DNA of 64,000 nt from Nitrosomonas sp. Is35 (GTDB taxonomy: Bacteria > Pseudomonadota > Gammaproteobacteria > Burkholderiales > Nitrosomonadaceae), in NCBI RefSeq assembly GCF_033063295.1, contig NZ_JAWJZH010000001.1, positions 2,976,001-3,040,000 of the forward strand. Direction: 5' to 3'. This document shows positions 27,787-38,210 of this stretch, in pieces. The position numbers and the translations under genes are program-made. A model generated the notes under the pieces. It ran no database searches. It was not told where the DNA came from and saw nothing but the letters and a program-made list of their open reading frames with translations. The stretch's first letter is position 1. Every line of letters begins with the position of its first letter.

Positions 27787-28683
27787 ATGAAGAAAGCAGT
27801 ATTAATTATTGGTTGTGGTGATGTCGCGCTTAGAACAGCGCCACTATTACAAGCACATTACCGGATTCTCGGTCTGTACCGTAACTTAGATAATTCCGAC
27901 CATTTACGATCACATGGAATTATTCCAGTTTACGGAAATCTGGATTCTCCGAAGAGTCTTGAGAAACTCGCTGGAGTTGCACAGTTGATATTGCATCTGG
28001 CCCCTCCACCCAACCAAGGGTTACGCGATCATCGAACCGCGCATTTACTGTCCGCATTAACCAATCGGACTAGAAATCGTGCGCTGATTCTACCACAACG
28101 ATTTATCTATATCAGTACCAGTGGCGTTTATGGTAATTGTCATGGCGCATTGATCGATGAAAGTCACCCCGCTAATCCTGAAAATGACCGTGCAATACGG
28201 CGTATTGATGCTGAAAGGCAAATACGCAACTGGGGCAAACGCAATCACGTTCCTGTCTCGATTTTACGTGTTCCCGGAATTTATGCGGCGGACCGGCTGC
28301 CATTAAAGCGGTTACGTGAAGGGCATCCGGCAATATTGGCCAGTGAAGACAGTTATACCAATCATATTCACGCAGATGATCTTGCGCGAATCATTTATGC
28401 TGCTTTGCATCACGCGAAGCCCAGCAGGATTTATCATACCTGTGATGACTCCCGCCTCAAAATGGGAGAATATTTTGATCTGGTCGCGGATCATTTTGAT
28501 TTACCGCACCCTCCTCGCATCAGCCGAAGCCAAGCTTACGAGCAAATATCGCCCGGCATGCTATCTTTCATGAAAGAATCCAGGCAGCTTAAGAATTTCA
28601 GAATGAAGAAGGAACTGCGCATTCAGTTGTTATACCCAACCGTTCATGAAGGCGTTAAAGCCGCTCGAGCTAACAGCTCATGA
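27787..28683 (+). CDS. NAD-dependent epimerase/dehydratase-like protein (YeeZ-like)
   Basis: A 298-residue protein with an N-terminal Rossmann fold (VLIIGCGDVALRTAPLL) of atypical extended SDR type. The later segments FIYISTSGVYGNCHGALIDE, SILRVPGIYAADRLP and YTNHIHADDLARII fit the YeeZ group. The usual catalytic YxxxK is not evident, so it may bind nucleotide without classical SDR chemistry; the substrate is unknown. It is divergent from the ferredoxin-type reductase with 49 bp between start codons. Confidence 0.82.
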   Translation: MKKAVLIIGCGDVALRTAPLLQAHYRILGLYRNLDNSDHLRSHGIIPVYGNLDSPKSLEKLAGVAQLILHLAPPPNQGLRDHRTAHLLSALTNRTRNRALILPQRFIYISTSGVYGNCHGALIDESHPANPENDRAIRRIDAERQIRNWGKRNHVPVSILRVPGIYAADRLPLKRLREGHPAILASEDSYTNHIHADDLARIIYAALHHAKPSRIYHTCDDSRLKMGEYFDLVADHFDLPHPPRISRSQAYEQISPGMLSFMKESRQLKNFRMKKELRIQLLYPTVHEGVKAARANSS

Positions 28684-28861
28684 AGTCGTGCGGTTGCATC
28701 CTTCGCTGATTCAGTTTCTCAAATTAACACTAAGAATATACAAAACTCTGCCGTTAATTCCGCACAATCTCAAAACAATCACTGGGGTTTTGTTGTCAAC
28801 AGCCGCAGCAGAATTTTAATGTATTGATTTTCATGAGAGCCTCTGTTCTTAGGAGTTAACG

Positions 28862-30085
28862 ATGGCAACTGTCACAGCGCATGCAGAAAAGAAAGTAAAA
28901 GAAATCAATTATTCGTGGGAAGGAAAGGACAAAGCTGGTAAACAACTGAAGGGTGAGATGCGCGCTGCCGGAACAGTTGTGGTAACTTCCACATTGCGCC
29001 GTCAAGGGATTAAAGTCACAAAAATCAAGAAAACCCAATCCGGCGGCAAAATAACAGACAAGGATATTACGTTATTTACGCGTCAACTGGCCACCATGAT
29101 GAAATCTGGCGTGCCGCTATTACAAGCTTTCGATATCGTGGGAAGAGGCCACAGCAACCGCGCTTTAAGCAAATTAATATTGGACATCAAAGCGGATGTG
29201 GAAACCGGTAGCAATTTGACGGACGCCTTCCGGAAATATCCACTCTATTTTGATGCACTCTACTGCAATCTTGTCGGCGCAGGTGAAGCGGCTGGTATTT
29301 TGGATGGTATTTTGGATCGTCTGGCTACCTATAAAGAAAAGATTCAAGCTATCAAGGGAAAAATCAAATCCGCACTCTTTTACCCGATTTCAATTCTTGT
29401 GGTTGCGTTTATCATTACCGCAGTAATTATGATCTTTGTCGTTCCAGCTTTCAAAGATTTATTTGAAGGATTCGGCGCCGAATTGCCTGCCCCAACGCTT
29501 CTGGTAATGACGATCTCAGACTTTTTTGTTGCTTATTGGTGGGCAATTTTAGGGGTTCTAGGCGGCGCAATCTATGGCTTCTTGTATGCCTGGAAACGCT
29601 CGGTTCCGATGCAGCGGGTCATGGATCGTCTTGCGCTCAAATTACCGATTTTCGGTGAGGTCATTCGCAAAGCCACGATCGCACGCTGGTCTCGAACACT
29701 ATCAACCATGTTTGCCGCCGGCGTCCCATTGGTAGAGTCATTGGATTCTGTGGCAGGTGCTGCCGGAAATTTCATTTATTACGAAGCCACCAAGACCATT
29801 CAGCTTGAAGTCAGTACCGGTAACAGCTTGACGTCTTCGATGGCCGGCACCAACGTTTTTCCTAATATGGTCATCCAAATGGTCGCCATTGGTGAAGAGG
29901 CCGGATCGCTTGACTCGATGCTCAGTAAAATTGCCGATTTCTATGAAGCGGAGGTGGACGATGCAGTAGCCGCGCTTTCCAGCCTGATGGAACCCATCAT
30001 TATGGTCGTATTGGGCACGCTCATCGGCGGTATGGTTGTTGCGATGTACTTACCTATCTTCAAAATGGGCATGGTTGTTAATTAA
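28862..30085 (+). CDS. pilC: Type IV pilus inner-membrane platform protein PilC
   Basis: A 407-residue polytopic membrane protein of the pilus assembly platform, which docks the PilB/PilT ATPases. It contains the two GspF/PilC domains, each with the pattern FTRQLATMMKSGVPLLQAF and WSRTLSTMFAAGVPLVESL. There are three transmembrane regions (about 180-205, 228-250, 380-402). AGGAG 6 bases before the ATG is a strong ribosome-binding site. pilD follows, but pilB, normally just upstream, is absent here. The 178-bp gap before pilC should hold the promoter and contains a weak CAAAAC/GTTTTG hairpin. Confidence 0.96.
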   Translation: MATVTAHAEKKVKEINYSWEGKDKAGKQLKGEMRAAGTVVVTSTLRRQGIKVTKIKKTQSGGKITDKDITLFTRQLATMMKSGVPLLQAFDIVGRGHSNRALSKLILDIKADVETGSNLTDAFRKYPLYFDALYCNLVGAGEAAGILDGILDRLATYKEKIQAIKGKIKSALFYPISILVVAFIITAVIMIFVVPAFKDLFEGFGAELPAPTLLVMTISDFFVAYWWAILGVLGGAIYGFLYAWKRSVPMQRVMDRLALKLPIFGEVIRKATIARWSRTLSTMFAAGVPLVESLDSVAGAAGNFIYYEATKTIQLEVSTGNSLTSSMAGTNVFPNMVIQMVAIGEEAGSLDSMLSKIADFYEAEVDDAVAALSSLMEPIIMVVLGTLIGGMVVAMYLPIFKMGMVVN

Positions 30086-30104
30086 ACATAATTTCCTTAA
30101 GAAC

Positions 30105-30965
30105 ATGTCATTCTTATCCATATTGCAAGACTCGCCTGTTTTCTTCGTATCCTGTACGACAATACTCGGTTTAATGATCGGCAGCTTCCTGAATGTTGTG
30201 ATTTACCGGTTGCCTGAAATGATGAAAAGGAATTGGCTGCAACAATGCGCGGAACTCCATGGTGAGGCGGCCCAAGCATTACCCGAATTCAACCTTCTTA
30301 CGCCGCGTTCAACGTGTATACACTGCGAACATAAAATAACCGCATGGGAAAATATTCCGGTTATTAGCTACCTTTTTCTACGAGGACGCTGCTCTCAATG
30401 CCATGCGCGCATTTCTCCGCGCTATCCGATAATAGAAGCAGCAACCGCTATTATCAGCGGTTTTGTTGCTTGGCACTTCGGTTACGGCTTTGTCGCACTT
30501 GCAGCACTAATCTTCGTATGGGCGCTCATCGCCTTAGCTGTTATTGACTTGGATACGCAATTATTACCGGATGATATAACATTGCCATTACTATGGATCG
30601 GCTTATTGGTTAATATCAATCATGGCTTTACCGATATCCAATCGGCAGTCATTGGCGCCATCGCCGGTTATCTTTCCTTGTGGTCCATTTACTGGTGCTT
30701 TAAACTGATAACCGGCAAAGAGGGCATGGGATACGGCGATTTTAAACTGTTAGCCGCAATTGGTTCGTGGCTAGGCTGGAGCATGCTTCCATTGGTAATA
30801 CTTTCCTCATCTCTGGTCGGTGCGCTGGTCGGTATCGGATTGATTCTTGCCGCCAAGCTGAATAAGAGTATCCCTATTCCATTCGGTCCCTATTTGGTTG
30901 GCGGGGCACTTATTGCTTTATTCTGGGGAGAGCAGCTCATTCATACCTACATTAGCTTATTTTAA
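30105..30965 (+). CDS. pilD: Prepilin leader peptidase/N-methyltransferase PilD
   Basis: An inner-membrane aspartic protease that cleaves type IV prepilins and methylates the new N-terminus. The 286-residue protein has the cytoplasmic four-cysteine zinc motif (CIHCEHKI and CSQCHARI), the GSFLNVVIYRLP segment, and the two catalytic aspartates in IDLDTQLLPD and GYGDFKLL, with about eight hydrophobic helices. I place the start at ATG 30105 because the upstream in-frame extension overlaps pilC and lacks family similarity. coaE begins 3 bp after the stop. Confidence 0.96.
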   Translation: MSFLSILQDSPVFFVSCTTILGLMIGSFLNVVIYRLPEMMKRNWLQQCAELHGEAAQALPEFNLLTPRSTCIHCEHKITAWENIPVISYLFLRGRCSQCHARISPRYPIIEAATAIISGFVAWHFGYGFVALAALIFVWALIALAVIDLDTQLLPDDITLPLLWIGLLVNINHGFTDIQSAVIGAIAGYLSLWSIYWCFKLITGKEGMGYGDFKLLAAIGSWLGWSMLPLVILSSSLVGALVGIGLILAAKLNKSIPIPFGPYLVGGALIALFWGEQLIHTYISLF

Positions 30966-30968
30966 TCA

Positions 30969-31595
30969 ATGACTTTTATAGTTGGACTTACTGGCGGAAT
31001 CGGTTGTGGAAAATCAAGCGCCAGTCAATTTTTCACTGAATTAGGTATTGATGTCATTGATACCGATGTAATTGCCCGGAAATTAACCCAGCCAGATGGT
31101 CAAGCTATCAATTTGATAAGAAACTCATTCGGAGATGCTTTCTTAACAGCGAATGGTTCTCTGGATAGAGAAAAAATGCGCAATCAGGTATTCTCGGACA
31201 GTCATGCACGACGTAAACTGGAAGAAATCCTTCATCCGTTGATACTGAAAGAAGTAATTGAACAAATTGAACAAACCCAATCACCTTATATCGTACTTGT
31301 GGTTCCATTATTATTTGAAACGAATGATTACGACGGCATCATTCAGCGCAGTCTGGTGGTTGACTGTGAGGAATCAGTGCAAATTTCACGCACAATGGCA
31401 CGCAGTCAATTACCGGAGCAGCAAGTGAAGGCGATCATGGCGCAACAGATCTCTCGACAAACTCGCCTACAAAAAGCCGATGATATAATTACTAATAATC
31501 GAGATATCGATTTCCTGAAGACACAAGTCAGCCAGCTACATCATAAGTATCTGATTCTTTCACAGAATAAATCAGATGCCATAAACTTGCACTAA
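30969..31595 (+). CDS. coaE: Dephospho-CoA kinase
   Basis: Catalyses the last step of coenzyme A synthesis, phosphorylation of dephospho-CoA at the ribose 3' position. The 208-residue P-loop kinase has Walker A GLTGGIGCGKS, the conserved DVIDTDVIAR and VVPLLFE segments, and the adenine loop QISRQTRLQKADDII. The gene order pilC-pilD-coaE-zapD is widely conserved in beta- and gammaproteobacteria. It starts 3 bp after pilD, so translation is coupled. Confidence 0.97.
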   Translation: MTFIVGLTGGIGCGKSSASQFFTELGIDVIDTDVIARKLTQPDGQAINLIRNSFGDAFLTANGSLDREKMRNQVFSDSHARRKLEEILHPLILKEVIEQIEQTQSPYIVLVVPLLFETNDYDGIIQRSLVVDCEESVQISRTMARSQLPEQQVKAIMAQQISRQTRLQKADDIITNNRDIDFLKTQVSQLHHKYLILSQNKSDAINLH

Positions 31596-31690
31596 AGAAA
31601 TTATTTGGGAAAATTTATTTTTTTGTGAAATAATCTTAGTTGCAGCAAAGCTTCAATACCTCTAATTTCTCTTGTGGATGTACAACTATT

Positions 31691-32446
31691 GTGATTTGTT
31701 ACGAACACCCGCTCAATGAGCGCATACGTACCCTTCTTCGACTTGAGGATCTATTTAATAAGATTGATTTCTTCTCTACGAAAGATACTGCGACCGAGCA
31801 CCACGCGTCACTCATCGCTTTATTTGAAGTGCTTGAGATCACAAGCCGGGCTGATATCAAATCAGATTTACTGCAAGAACTTGAGCGGCAGAAACAAATA
31901 CTCGAAATGCTCCGAAAAAATCCCGAGGTGTCTGAAACCGCATTGGATAATGTACTCAATGACATAAAAATCACCTTCCGGGAAATGCTGGATTTCCCAG
32001 GCAAAGTCGGTGAGCATCTGCGTGAAAATGAATGGTTAATGGCAATCAAGCAACGCATTGGAATACCTGGCGGTTGCTGTGTATTTGACTTGCCATCCTA
32101 TCATTACTGGTTGAATTTGGATCCTGCCCATCGGCACAAAGACTTCGACGAGTGGTTAACGCCGTTCCAACCCATCCGAAACGCATTCGGAATTGTGCTT
32201 TACCTGTTGAGAAAAAGTGGCAGAACCTTGCAGGTGGTTGCAAATCAAGGAATTTTCCAGCAAACGGGATCGGAATACACTGCACACATGCTAAGGCTTA
32301 ATTTAAGCGATCAATTGCCCTGCGTGCCAGAGATCAGCGCTAACAAATATGCACTGAATATCCGTTTCATTCCGATGCACACGAACCAAAAAAACAAAGT
32401 CTATGAAGGTGATGTGAAATTTGAACTAACCTTCTGCAATCTATAA
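31691..32446 (+). CDS. zapD: Cell division protein ZapD
   Basis: A 251-residue FtsZ-binding protein that bundles protofilaments at the septum. The N-terminus CYEHPLNERIRTLLRLEDLF is diagnostic, and the central region GKVGEHLRENEWLMAIKQR and PGGCCVFDLPSYHYWL match the family. I choose the GTG at 31691 as start because the family begins at this point. An in-frame TTG at 31640 would add 17 residues without similarity. Neither start has a strong Shine-Dalgarno sequence. In many relatives a yacG gene follows; here there is none. Confidence 0.92.
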   Translation: MICYEHPLNERIRTLLRLEDLFNKIDFFSTKDTATEHHASLIALFEVLEITSRADIKSDLLQELERQKQILEMLRKNPEVSETALDNVLNDIKITFREMLDFPGKVGEHLRENEWLMAIKQRIGIPGGCCVFDLPSYHYWLNLDPAHRHKDFDEWLTPFQPIRNAFGIVLYLLRKSGRTLQVVANQGIFQQTGSEYTAHMLRLNLSDQLPCVPEISANKYALNIRFIPMHTNQKNKVYEGDVKFELTFCNL

Positions 32447-32820
32447 TGTTATTTCAATTTATCACAGTAACCGGAGATATGACAATTGCTCTTTTCTGTC
32501 AATGCACAACACAATCTCTTGCTGCTTCTTTTAGTGCTAGAAATCTCAGTTTAATTGAGCTAAAGTCTCTACGCACTGAAGTGTGAGTTCTATCGCAAGC
32601 AATCATAGTGGAATTTTTCCGCAATGCACACAGTGCTATCTTCGAGTTCCCCTGAACCAATTTCGATCCAATTTCCCATCTGTTTTCATGTGTACTACGG
32701 TCGGTCAGATGGTGTTTCACCGTTCATGACCTCGCTCCCTTCGATGCCGACCCGAATGCAGCATGCAAACCTTGTTTCTAATGTCCTAGACGATACAATC
32801 GCGCACACCATAAAGAAAAA
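32447..32820. other. Non-coding gap between zapD and the tRNA-Ile terminator
   Basis: In these 374 bp I see no gene with a recognisable product. Short frames on either strand (for example a 73-codon frame on the minus strand) lack a ribosome-binding site and similarity to anything I know. It may be decayed coding DNA. No tRNA, repeat or clear hairpin is visible until the palindrome at 32821. Confidence 0.6.
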
Positions 32821-32848
32821 AAGAGGTTAGATAATTATCTAACCTCTT
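32821..32848 (-). terminator. Rho-independent terminator of tRNA-Ile2
   Basis: A perfect 28-bp palindrome (AAGAGGTTAGATAA and its complement). Read on the minus strand it lies 7 bp after the tRNA CCA and is followed by TTTTTCTTTA, the expected U-tract. Being symmetric, it could also stop leftover transcription from zapD in the other direction, although the plus-strand T-run is poor. Confidence 0.88.
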
Positions 32849-32855
32849 GGTTTAT

Positions 32856-32932
<77 letters not shown>

Positions 32933-32944
32933 TTATTGCTTATT

Positions 32945-35218
32945 TTAATTGTTGCCGGTATCCAAAAAGCTGCGTAAACGTTCAGAACGAGCAGGGTGAC
33001 GTAACTTGCGCAGTGCTTTGGCTTCGATTTGACGAATGCGTTCACGGGTAACATCGAATTGTTTGCCGACCTCTTCTAAGGTATGGTCGGTATTCATTTC
33101 AATGCCGAAACGCATACGCAGCACTTTGGCTTCACGCGGGGTTAAAGAATCCAGAATGTCCTTAGTGACACCGCGCAAGCTTGCGTAAACTGCCGCATCT
33201 GCAGGCGCCATCGTGGCTGCATCTTCGATAAAATCACCTAGATGTGAATCTTCATCGTCACCAATCGGGGTCTCCATGGAGATTGGTTCCTTGGAAATCT
33301 TAAGAATTTTACGAATTTTCTCTTCGGGCATCTCCATTTTTTGCGCTAAAACCGCCGGTTCAGGTTCTTGTCCGGTTTCCTGCAAAATCTGACGTGAAAT
33401 ACGATTCATTTTATTAATCGTTTCAATCATATGCACGGGAATCCGGATGGTTCTCGCCTGATCCGCAATGGAACGGGTGATCGCCTGGCGTATCCACCAT
33501 GTAGCATATGTTGAAAATTTGTAACCACGCCGGTACTCAAATTTATCGACTGCTTTCATAAGACCGATATTGCCTTCTTGAATCAGATCGAGAAATTGTA
33601 ATCCACGGTTAGTGTATTTCTTAGCAATAGAAATTACCAGCCGTAAATTGGCTTCCGTCATCTCGCGTTTGGCCCGGCGCGCTTTAGCCTCGCCCGTTGA
33701 CATTTTGCGATTAATTTCTTTTAAGTCTTTGATCGGAATGCCAACCTTGTTTTTGAGTTCCAGCAAATTCCGCTGCTCTTCCAAAATTGCAGGTTTATAG
33801 TGTTCAAGCGCTTGACTATAAGGCTTTCCAATGGCGATTTCTTGCGCTACCCAATCAAGATCGGTTTCATTCCCAGGAAACGTTTTGATGAAGTGATTCC
33901 TGGGCATTTTTGCTTTGGATACGCATAAATCCATTATCCTGCGCTCATAGTTGCGCACATCTCCCACGAGTTCGCGCTGAGTATCACAGAGCTTCTCTAC
34001 CATTTTCGCCGAGAACCGTATACCCATCAGCTCGGATGAGATTTTGTCCTGAAGCTCAATATAACCTTGATGATAAGGGCCTTCTTTCTCAAGCAGGTCT
34101 TGCATTTCGGTATATATTTCACGGATTACCGTGAAACGCTCCAATGCATCTGCTTTAAGTTTCAACAAATCCGCACTGGCAATTGATGCGCCATCACCAT
34201 CTTCATCTTCGTCATCATCGCCAAGATCGCTGGAAGCTAACTCCTGCTCTAAAGATTCTTCTGAAAATTCTTCGTTCGTGATTTCTTGCGCATTGGCGTC
34301 CAACAATCCATCAACCACTTCATCAATGCGTAATATGTCCTTCTCAACTTCCGTAGCCAAATCAACAATTTTCGCGATGATCGGAGGACAAGCAGAAATT
34401 GCCTGAATCATATGACGCAAACCGCCTTCGATGCGTTTTGCGATTTCAATCTCACTTTCACGTGTCAGCAGACCCACCGAACCCATTTCGCGCATATACA
34501 TGCGCACGGGATCTGTTGTCCGTCCAAACTCGGAATCTACCGTAGAGAGCGCTGCTTCCGCTTCTTCCGCCACATCTTCATCAGCCACGGTGGTTGCGGC
34601 ATCGGACATCAGCAATGTTTCCGCATCCGGCGCTTCATCATGCACGGATATGCCCATATCATTGATCATGCTGATGATACCTTCTATCTGCTCAGCATCC
34701 AGCATATCGTCGGGCAAATGATCATTGATTTCGGCGTAAGTCAGATAGCCACGCTCTTTGCCTAATCCGATCAGTATTTTCAAGCGCATGCGCCGCGCTT
34801 CGATATCTTGCGGTTGCGGATTACCACCTTCAATAACGGAAACCGAGTCTATATCATCAATAGAATCCAGTCCTCCAGCCGCCTTATTCTTTTTGGGGGT
34901 TCTACCTCTGGCTTTCTTGCCTATATTGAACTCAACATCATCGCCACCAAGCATGGCTTGAGAAAATTCTGCCGCAGTGCGTGTTGATTTAACCGGCGCT
35001 TCTTTTATTTCTGCAGAATCGGTTGCCTCTAGGCCGGTTGCTTTTTCATTTGTTTTTTTGCCGGTTGCCTTAACACTTTTTTCAGTTTTAGCTGTTAATT
35101 TCTTAGACTCTTCTTTTTCCACCATTTCATTGCCAGTATCTTTTATTTTCTGAGCTGTTGATTTCTTAATAATTTTATTATCTTTATCTTTTGATTCGAC
35201 CGCTTTTGTTTTTGGCAT
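32945..35218 (-). CDS. rpoD: RNA polymerase primary sigma factor (sigma-70)
   Basis: The housekeeping sigma factor, 757 residues from ATG 35218, which has GGGA upstream. Residues about 1-120 form a Lys/Glu/Ala-rich low-complexity extension. Region 1.1 follows ([21 protein letters not shown]), then an acidic linker ([15 protein letters not shown]) within the non-conserved region, region 2 ([36 protein letters not shown]), region 3 and region 4 ([29 protein letters not shown]). It is the third protein gene of the macromolecular-synthesis cluster rpsU-yqeY-dnaG-rpoD and starts 82 bp after dnaG. Confidence 0.98.
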   Translation of the reverse strand: MPKTKAVESKDKDNKIIKKSTAQKIKDTGNEMVEKEESKKLTAKTEKSVKATGKKTNEKATGLEATDSAEIKEAPVKSTRTAAEFSQAMLGGDDVEFNIGKKARGRTPKKNKAAGGLDSIDDIDSVSVIEGGNPQPQDIEARRMRLKILIGLGKERGYLTYAEINDHLPDDMLDAEQIEGIISMINDMGISVHDEAPDAETLLMSDAATTVADEDVAEEAEAALSTVDSEFGRTTDPVRMYMREMGSVGLLTRESEIEIAKRIEGGLRHMIQAISACPPIIAKIVDLATEVEKDILRIDEVVDGLLDANAQEITNEEFSEESLEQELASSDLGDDDEDEDGDGASIASADLLKLKADALERFTVIREIYTEMQDLLEKEGPYHQGYIELQDKISSELMGIRFSAKMVEKLCDTQRELVGDVRNYERRIMDLCVSKAKMPRNHFIKTFPGNETDLDWVAQEIAIGKPYSQALEHYKPAILEEQRNLLELKNKVGIPIKDLKEINRKMSTGEAKARRAKREMTEANLRLVISIAKKYTNRGLQFLDLIQEGNIGLMKAVDKFEYRRGYKFSTYATWWIRQAITRSIADQARTIRIPVHMIETINKMNRISRQILQETGQEPEPAVLAQKMEMPEEKIRKILKISKEPISMETPIGDDEDSHLGDFIEDAATMAPADAAVYASLRGVTKDILDSLTPREAKVLRMRFGIEMNTDHTLEEVGKQFDVTRERIRQIEAKALRKLRHPARSERLRSFLDTGNN

Positions 35219-35300
35219 ATTGGATTCCCAATAATTTGGATGAATTAAAAGCTGAAAGTGCGAGATTATATCAAAATTCGATATTACTGACACCTAATAA

Positions 35301-37112
35301 CTAATTTTGCTGCTTGATCAATTGCTGAAATTCTTGTTTCTCCGCATCGGTTAACATACTCATTGTCATAGATTTATTCTTTAATTCGGTAAAACGCTTT
35401 TTGCGGTATGCTTGCTGCAATATTTTTAATGCGCCTAAGAATTCTGCTTCTAAATCAAATCCGTCATCCCACTTTAGCGCCTCACTTTTAATACTTTCCA
35501 GCAATGTTTTGTGCGGGCTATTTTGCAAATAAGTCAGCAATGAATGTGCTGATTTATTTTTCGCTATGTGGGGGTGCTTATCAAGAAAATCAACCAATGC
35601 TTTTAATGCAACAGCTTCTTCCGTGTTTTCGTTCCATTCTGCAAGCCAGCTTTTATCCAGTTTCTCGATACAGTCTGGATTAAGCAACAACATCAGTATG
35701 AGCCAGCGTAAAGGCGAAATGATTTGTTTTGCTGGTTTATTCTCAATTGTACGCATTTTGGATGAGCGTTTGATCTGCAGCAACTCATCCAATTCCCCTT
35801 GATCAATCTCACTAAGCTCCGCTAAGCGCCTGATCAGTATCAGCGATAGAGCCGGGGCCGTGACTTGTTGCAGCAGCGGCTTTGCATCACTGATCAATTT
35901 TGCGCGGCCTTCGCTGGTTTGAAGATTGACTTCTGAGCATAACTCCTTGAATAGAAATTCCGATAACGGCAGAGTGTGTTTGAGCTGCTGTTCAAAAGAT
36001 TCTTTACCAAATTGATTGATATAGCTATCCGGGTCTGCTCCCTCGGGCAAAAAAAGAAAACTCAGATATTTACCGTCGGATAGCAGCGCCAAGCTATTCT
36101 CGAGTGCGCGCCAGGCTGCTTTTCTGCCTGCTTTGTCACCATCGAAGCAAAAAATAATGTTATCCGTCTGACGCAAGAGTTTTTGTACATGAAAACTCGT
36201 CGTCGCGGTACCTAAGGCGGCTACCGCATAATCAATCCCGTGTTGCGATAGGGCGATGACATCCATATATCCCTCTACAACAATGACGCAATTCGCTTCG
36301 CGGATAGCGCGGCGCGCCGAGAACAGGTTATACAGCTCTCGTCCCTTTTCAAATAAAATCGTTTCGGGGGAGTTCAGATACTTAGGTTCTTCTTTTGCAA
36401 GTACACGACCGCCAAAGCCAATAATCTGCCCTTTCTGATTAAGGATTGGAAACATGATCCGGTCCCTGAACCGGTCATATTGCTTGGTTTCACCGTTGGT
36501 AATGACTAATCCAGCTTGCGTCAATAATTTCCGGGTTTTGTCTGAATTATAATCAGAAAAAACCGCTTCAAGGTTTTGCCAGTCTGCAGGAGCGTAGCCA
36601 ATAGCAAATCGTGCCGCCGTTTTACCGGATAGGCCACGCTTTTTAAGATAGGCGATGGCTTTTTCGGAAACCTTTAGCTGCTCGCGGTAATAGCGGGTGG
36701 CGATTTGTAGTGCATTTAACAGGTCTTGCGGCGATATTTCAGCGTTGTTACGGTCATAATCGCTTGCGAAATCCTGCTGTGAGTCATCCGAGGCAGAATG
36801 ATGAGACACATTACTGCTTTGTTGCTCCGGTAATTGCATACCAGCGTAGGCCGCCAGATCTTGCACTGCTTCGACAAAGCTTAAGCCGCTATATTCAATC
36901 AAAAAACTGATCGCATTGCCATGCGCGCCGCAACCAAAGCAATGGTAAAACTGCTTGGTTTGACTGACTGTGAATGAAGGGGTCTTTTCGCTATGGAACG
37001 GACAGCAGGCAACAAAATTAGCGCCCGCTTTTTTCAGCGGGACATGACGATCAATCGCATCGACAATATCCACGCGACTGAGTAAATCATGTATAAAAGA
37101 TTGCGGAATCAT
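35301..37112 (-). CDS. dnaG: DNA primase
   Basis: Synthesises RNA primers at replication forks. The 603-residue protein has the N-terminal CHC2 zinc finger (CCPFHSEKTPSF ... YHCFGCGAHG, about 36-66), the RNA polymerase basic core, and the TOPRIM domain (VVEGYMDVIAL and FCFDGDKAGRKAA, about 260-320). A C-terminal DnaB-interacting region follows. The start ATG 37112 matches the family N-terminus (IPQSFIHDLLSRVDIVDAI). It lies between yqeY and rpoD, the standard operon order. Confidence 0.98.
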   Translation of the reverse strand: MIPQSFIHDLLSRVDIVDAIDRHVPLKKAGANFVACCPFHSEKTPSFTVSQTKQFYHCFGCGAHGNAISFLIEYSGLSFVEAVQDLAAYAGMQLPEQQSSNVSHHSASDDSQQDFASDYDRNNAEISPQDLLNALQIATRYYREQLKVSEKAIAYLKKRGLSGKTAARFAIGYAPADWQNLEAVFSDYNSDKTRKLLTQAGLVITNGETKQYDRFRDRIMFPILNQKGQIIGFGGRVLAKEEPKYLNSPETILFEKGRELYNLFSARRAIREANCVIVVEGYMDVIALSQHGIDYAVAALGTATTSFHVQKLLRQTDNIIFCFDGDKAGRKAAWRALENSLALLSDGKYLSFLFLPEGADPDSYINQFGKESFEQQLKHTLPLSEFLFKELCSEVNLQTSEGRAKLISDAKPLLQQVTAPALSLILIRRLAELSEIDQGELDELLQIKRSSKMRTIENKPAKQIISPLRWLILMLLLNPDCIEKLDKSWLAEWNENTEEAVALKALVDFLDKHPHIAKNKSAHSLLTYLQNSPHKTLLESIKSEALKWDDGFDLEAEFLGALKILQQAYRKKRFTELKNKSMTMSMLTDAEKQEFQQLIKQQN

Positions 37113-37207
37113 CTACCCGGAGCTGTCAATAACAATCAGCTTCAAGTATAAATAAATTGCAATCGTTATGGTTTGTTTTGAGAATAATCCGCAATAGCCA
37201 ATCAATA

Positions 37208-37654
37208 TCAAGCTGATATCTTGGCTTTAATCAGTGCTGACACTTTACCCATATCAGCACGACCGGCCAGCTTCGGTTTCAGTATGGCCATAACTTTGCC
37301 CATATCCTGCATGCCGGCTGCATTCGTTTCTGAAATGGCTTCAGTGATCAACGCATCGATTTCGGAATCGCTAAATGCTTGCGGCATATAGGCACTGAGA
37401 ATAGTAACTTCCTCTTTCTCAATATTGGCCAGATCCAATCGCTGCGCGGCTTCATACTGAGCAATAGAATCCTTGCGCTGCTTGAGCATTTTTTCAATAA
37501 CCGCAATGACAGCCGCATCATCCAGCACTATGCGTTCATCCACTTCACGTTGCTTGATTGCAGCTTGCAGCAAGCGGATAGTATCCCGCTGTTTGGTGTT
37601 ACCCATGCGCATCGCTGCTTTCATATCTTCCGTGATTTTCTGTTTTAAGCTCAT
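37208..37654 (-). CDS. GatB/YqeY-domain protein
   Basis: A 148-residue YqeY-family protein, start ATG 37654 (MSLKQKITEDMKAAM). It matches the family throughout, including KRDTIRLLQAAIKQREVDE-like and SAYMPQAFSDSEIDALI segments and the C-terminal GKVMAILKPKLAGRADMGKVS. The domain resembles the tRNA-binding tail of GatB amidotransferase, but the role of the free protein is unknown. It is the second gene of the rpsU operon, a conserved position in betaproteobacteria. Confidence 0.93.
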   Translation of the reverse strand: MSLKQKITEDMKAAMRMGNTKQRDTIRLLQAAIKQREVDERIVLDDAAVIAVIEKMLKQRKDSIAQYEAAQRLDLANIEKEEVTILSAYMPQAFSDSEIDALITEAISETNAAGMQDMGKVMAILKPKLAGRADMGKVSALIKAKISA

Positions 37655-37740
37655 GATAAATAGATGCAATTAATCGATTATCAACTCATCATTTTGGAAA
37701 AACGCTACCGGAAGAAAAACCGGTATTAATATATAACGAT

Positions 37741-37953
37741 TTAATAAAGCTTAGGTGGCAACAACTGGCTGCGTAAGCGCTTGTAATTCCGCTTCACAGC
37801 TGCTGCTAGTTTGCGTTTGCGTTCTGCGGTCGGTTTTTCATAAAATTCGCGAGCGCGCAATTCGGTCAGTATTCCTGTTTTCTCGATTGAACGCTTAAAG
37901 CGGCGCATAGCAACTTCAAATGGTTCGTTTTCCTTAACTTTAATTGTCGTCAT
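37741..37953 (-). CDS. rpsU: 30S ribosomal protein S21
   Basis: A 70-residue basic protein, [18 protein letters not shown] to PPKLY, involved in translation initiation on the small subunit. ATG 37953 fits the universal N-terminus; the ORF can be extended upstream, but without similarity. GAGG lies about 13 bases upstream, slightly far. As first gene of the macromolecular-synthesis operon it has a good sigma-70 promoter upstream (38012-38039). Confidence 0.97.
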   Translation of the reverse strand: MTTIKVKENEPFEVAMRRFKRSIEKTGILTELRAREFYEKPTAERKRKLAAAVKRNYKRLRSQLLPPKLY

Positions 37954-38011
37954 AAATTGGCAAAATCCTCGATAACTTTGATTGAATAACAAGATAAAAC
38001 AAAAGGCCGGG

Positions 38012-38039
38012 ATTATAACACCAAGCGATTTATTCTAAA
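38012..38039 (-). promoter_or_regulatory. Predicted sigma-70 promoter of the rpsU operon
   Basis: On the minus strand, a perfect -10 TATAAT (38012-38017) is 16 bp from a -35-like TTTAGA (38034-38039, 4 of 6 consensus bases). Transcription would start about 50 bases before the rpsU ATG. The location upstream of a highly expressed operon supports it. Confidence 0.6.
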
Positions 38040-38210
38040 AGAATTAGTTGTAAAAACCAGCTTGACTGTAACCAAGAAAACCTTAAATCAACCATACGAC
38101 ACGTCATCGCAGCCCTTGGTGCTAAGATAAAATACCGGATAAGCTACCTCCGGTCTTTGAATTCGCCCACGCAGGCAGTATAGTAATGCGCCCAATAATA
38201 TGACTAAGAA

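Noticed and set aside
28771..28792. Terminator between the YeeZ-like gene and pilC
   Set aside because: The CAAAAC/GTTTTG stem has only 6 bp, mostly A-T, with a 10-nt loop and no following T-run.
32499..32720. 73-codon minus-strand ORF in the zapD/tRNA gap
   Set aside because: No ribosome-binding site, no recognisable product and no operon context.
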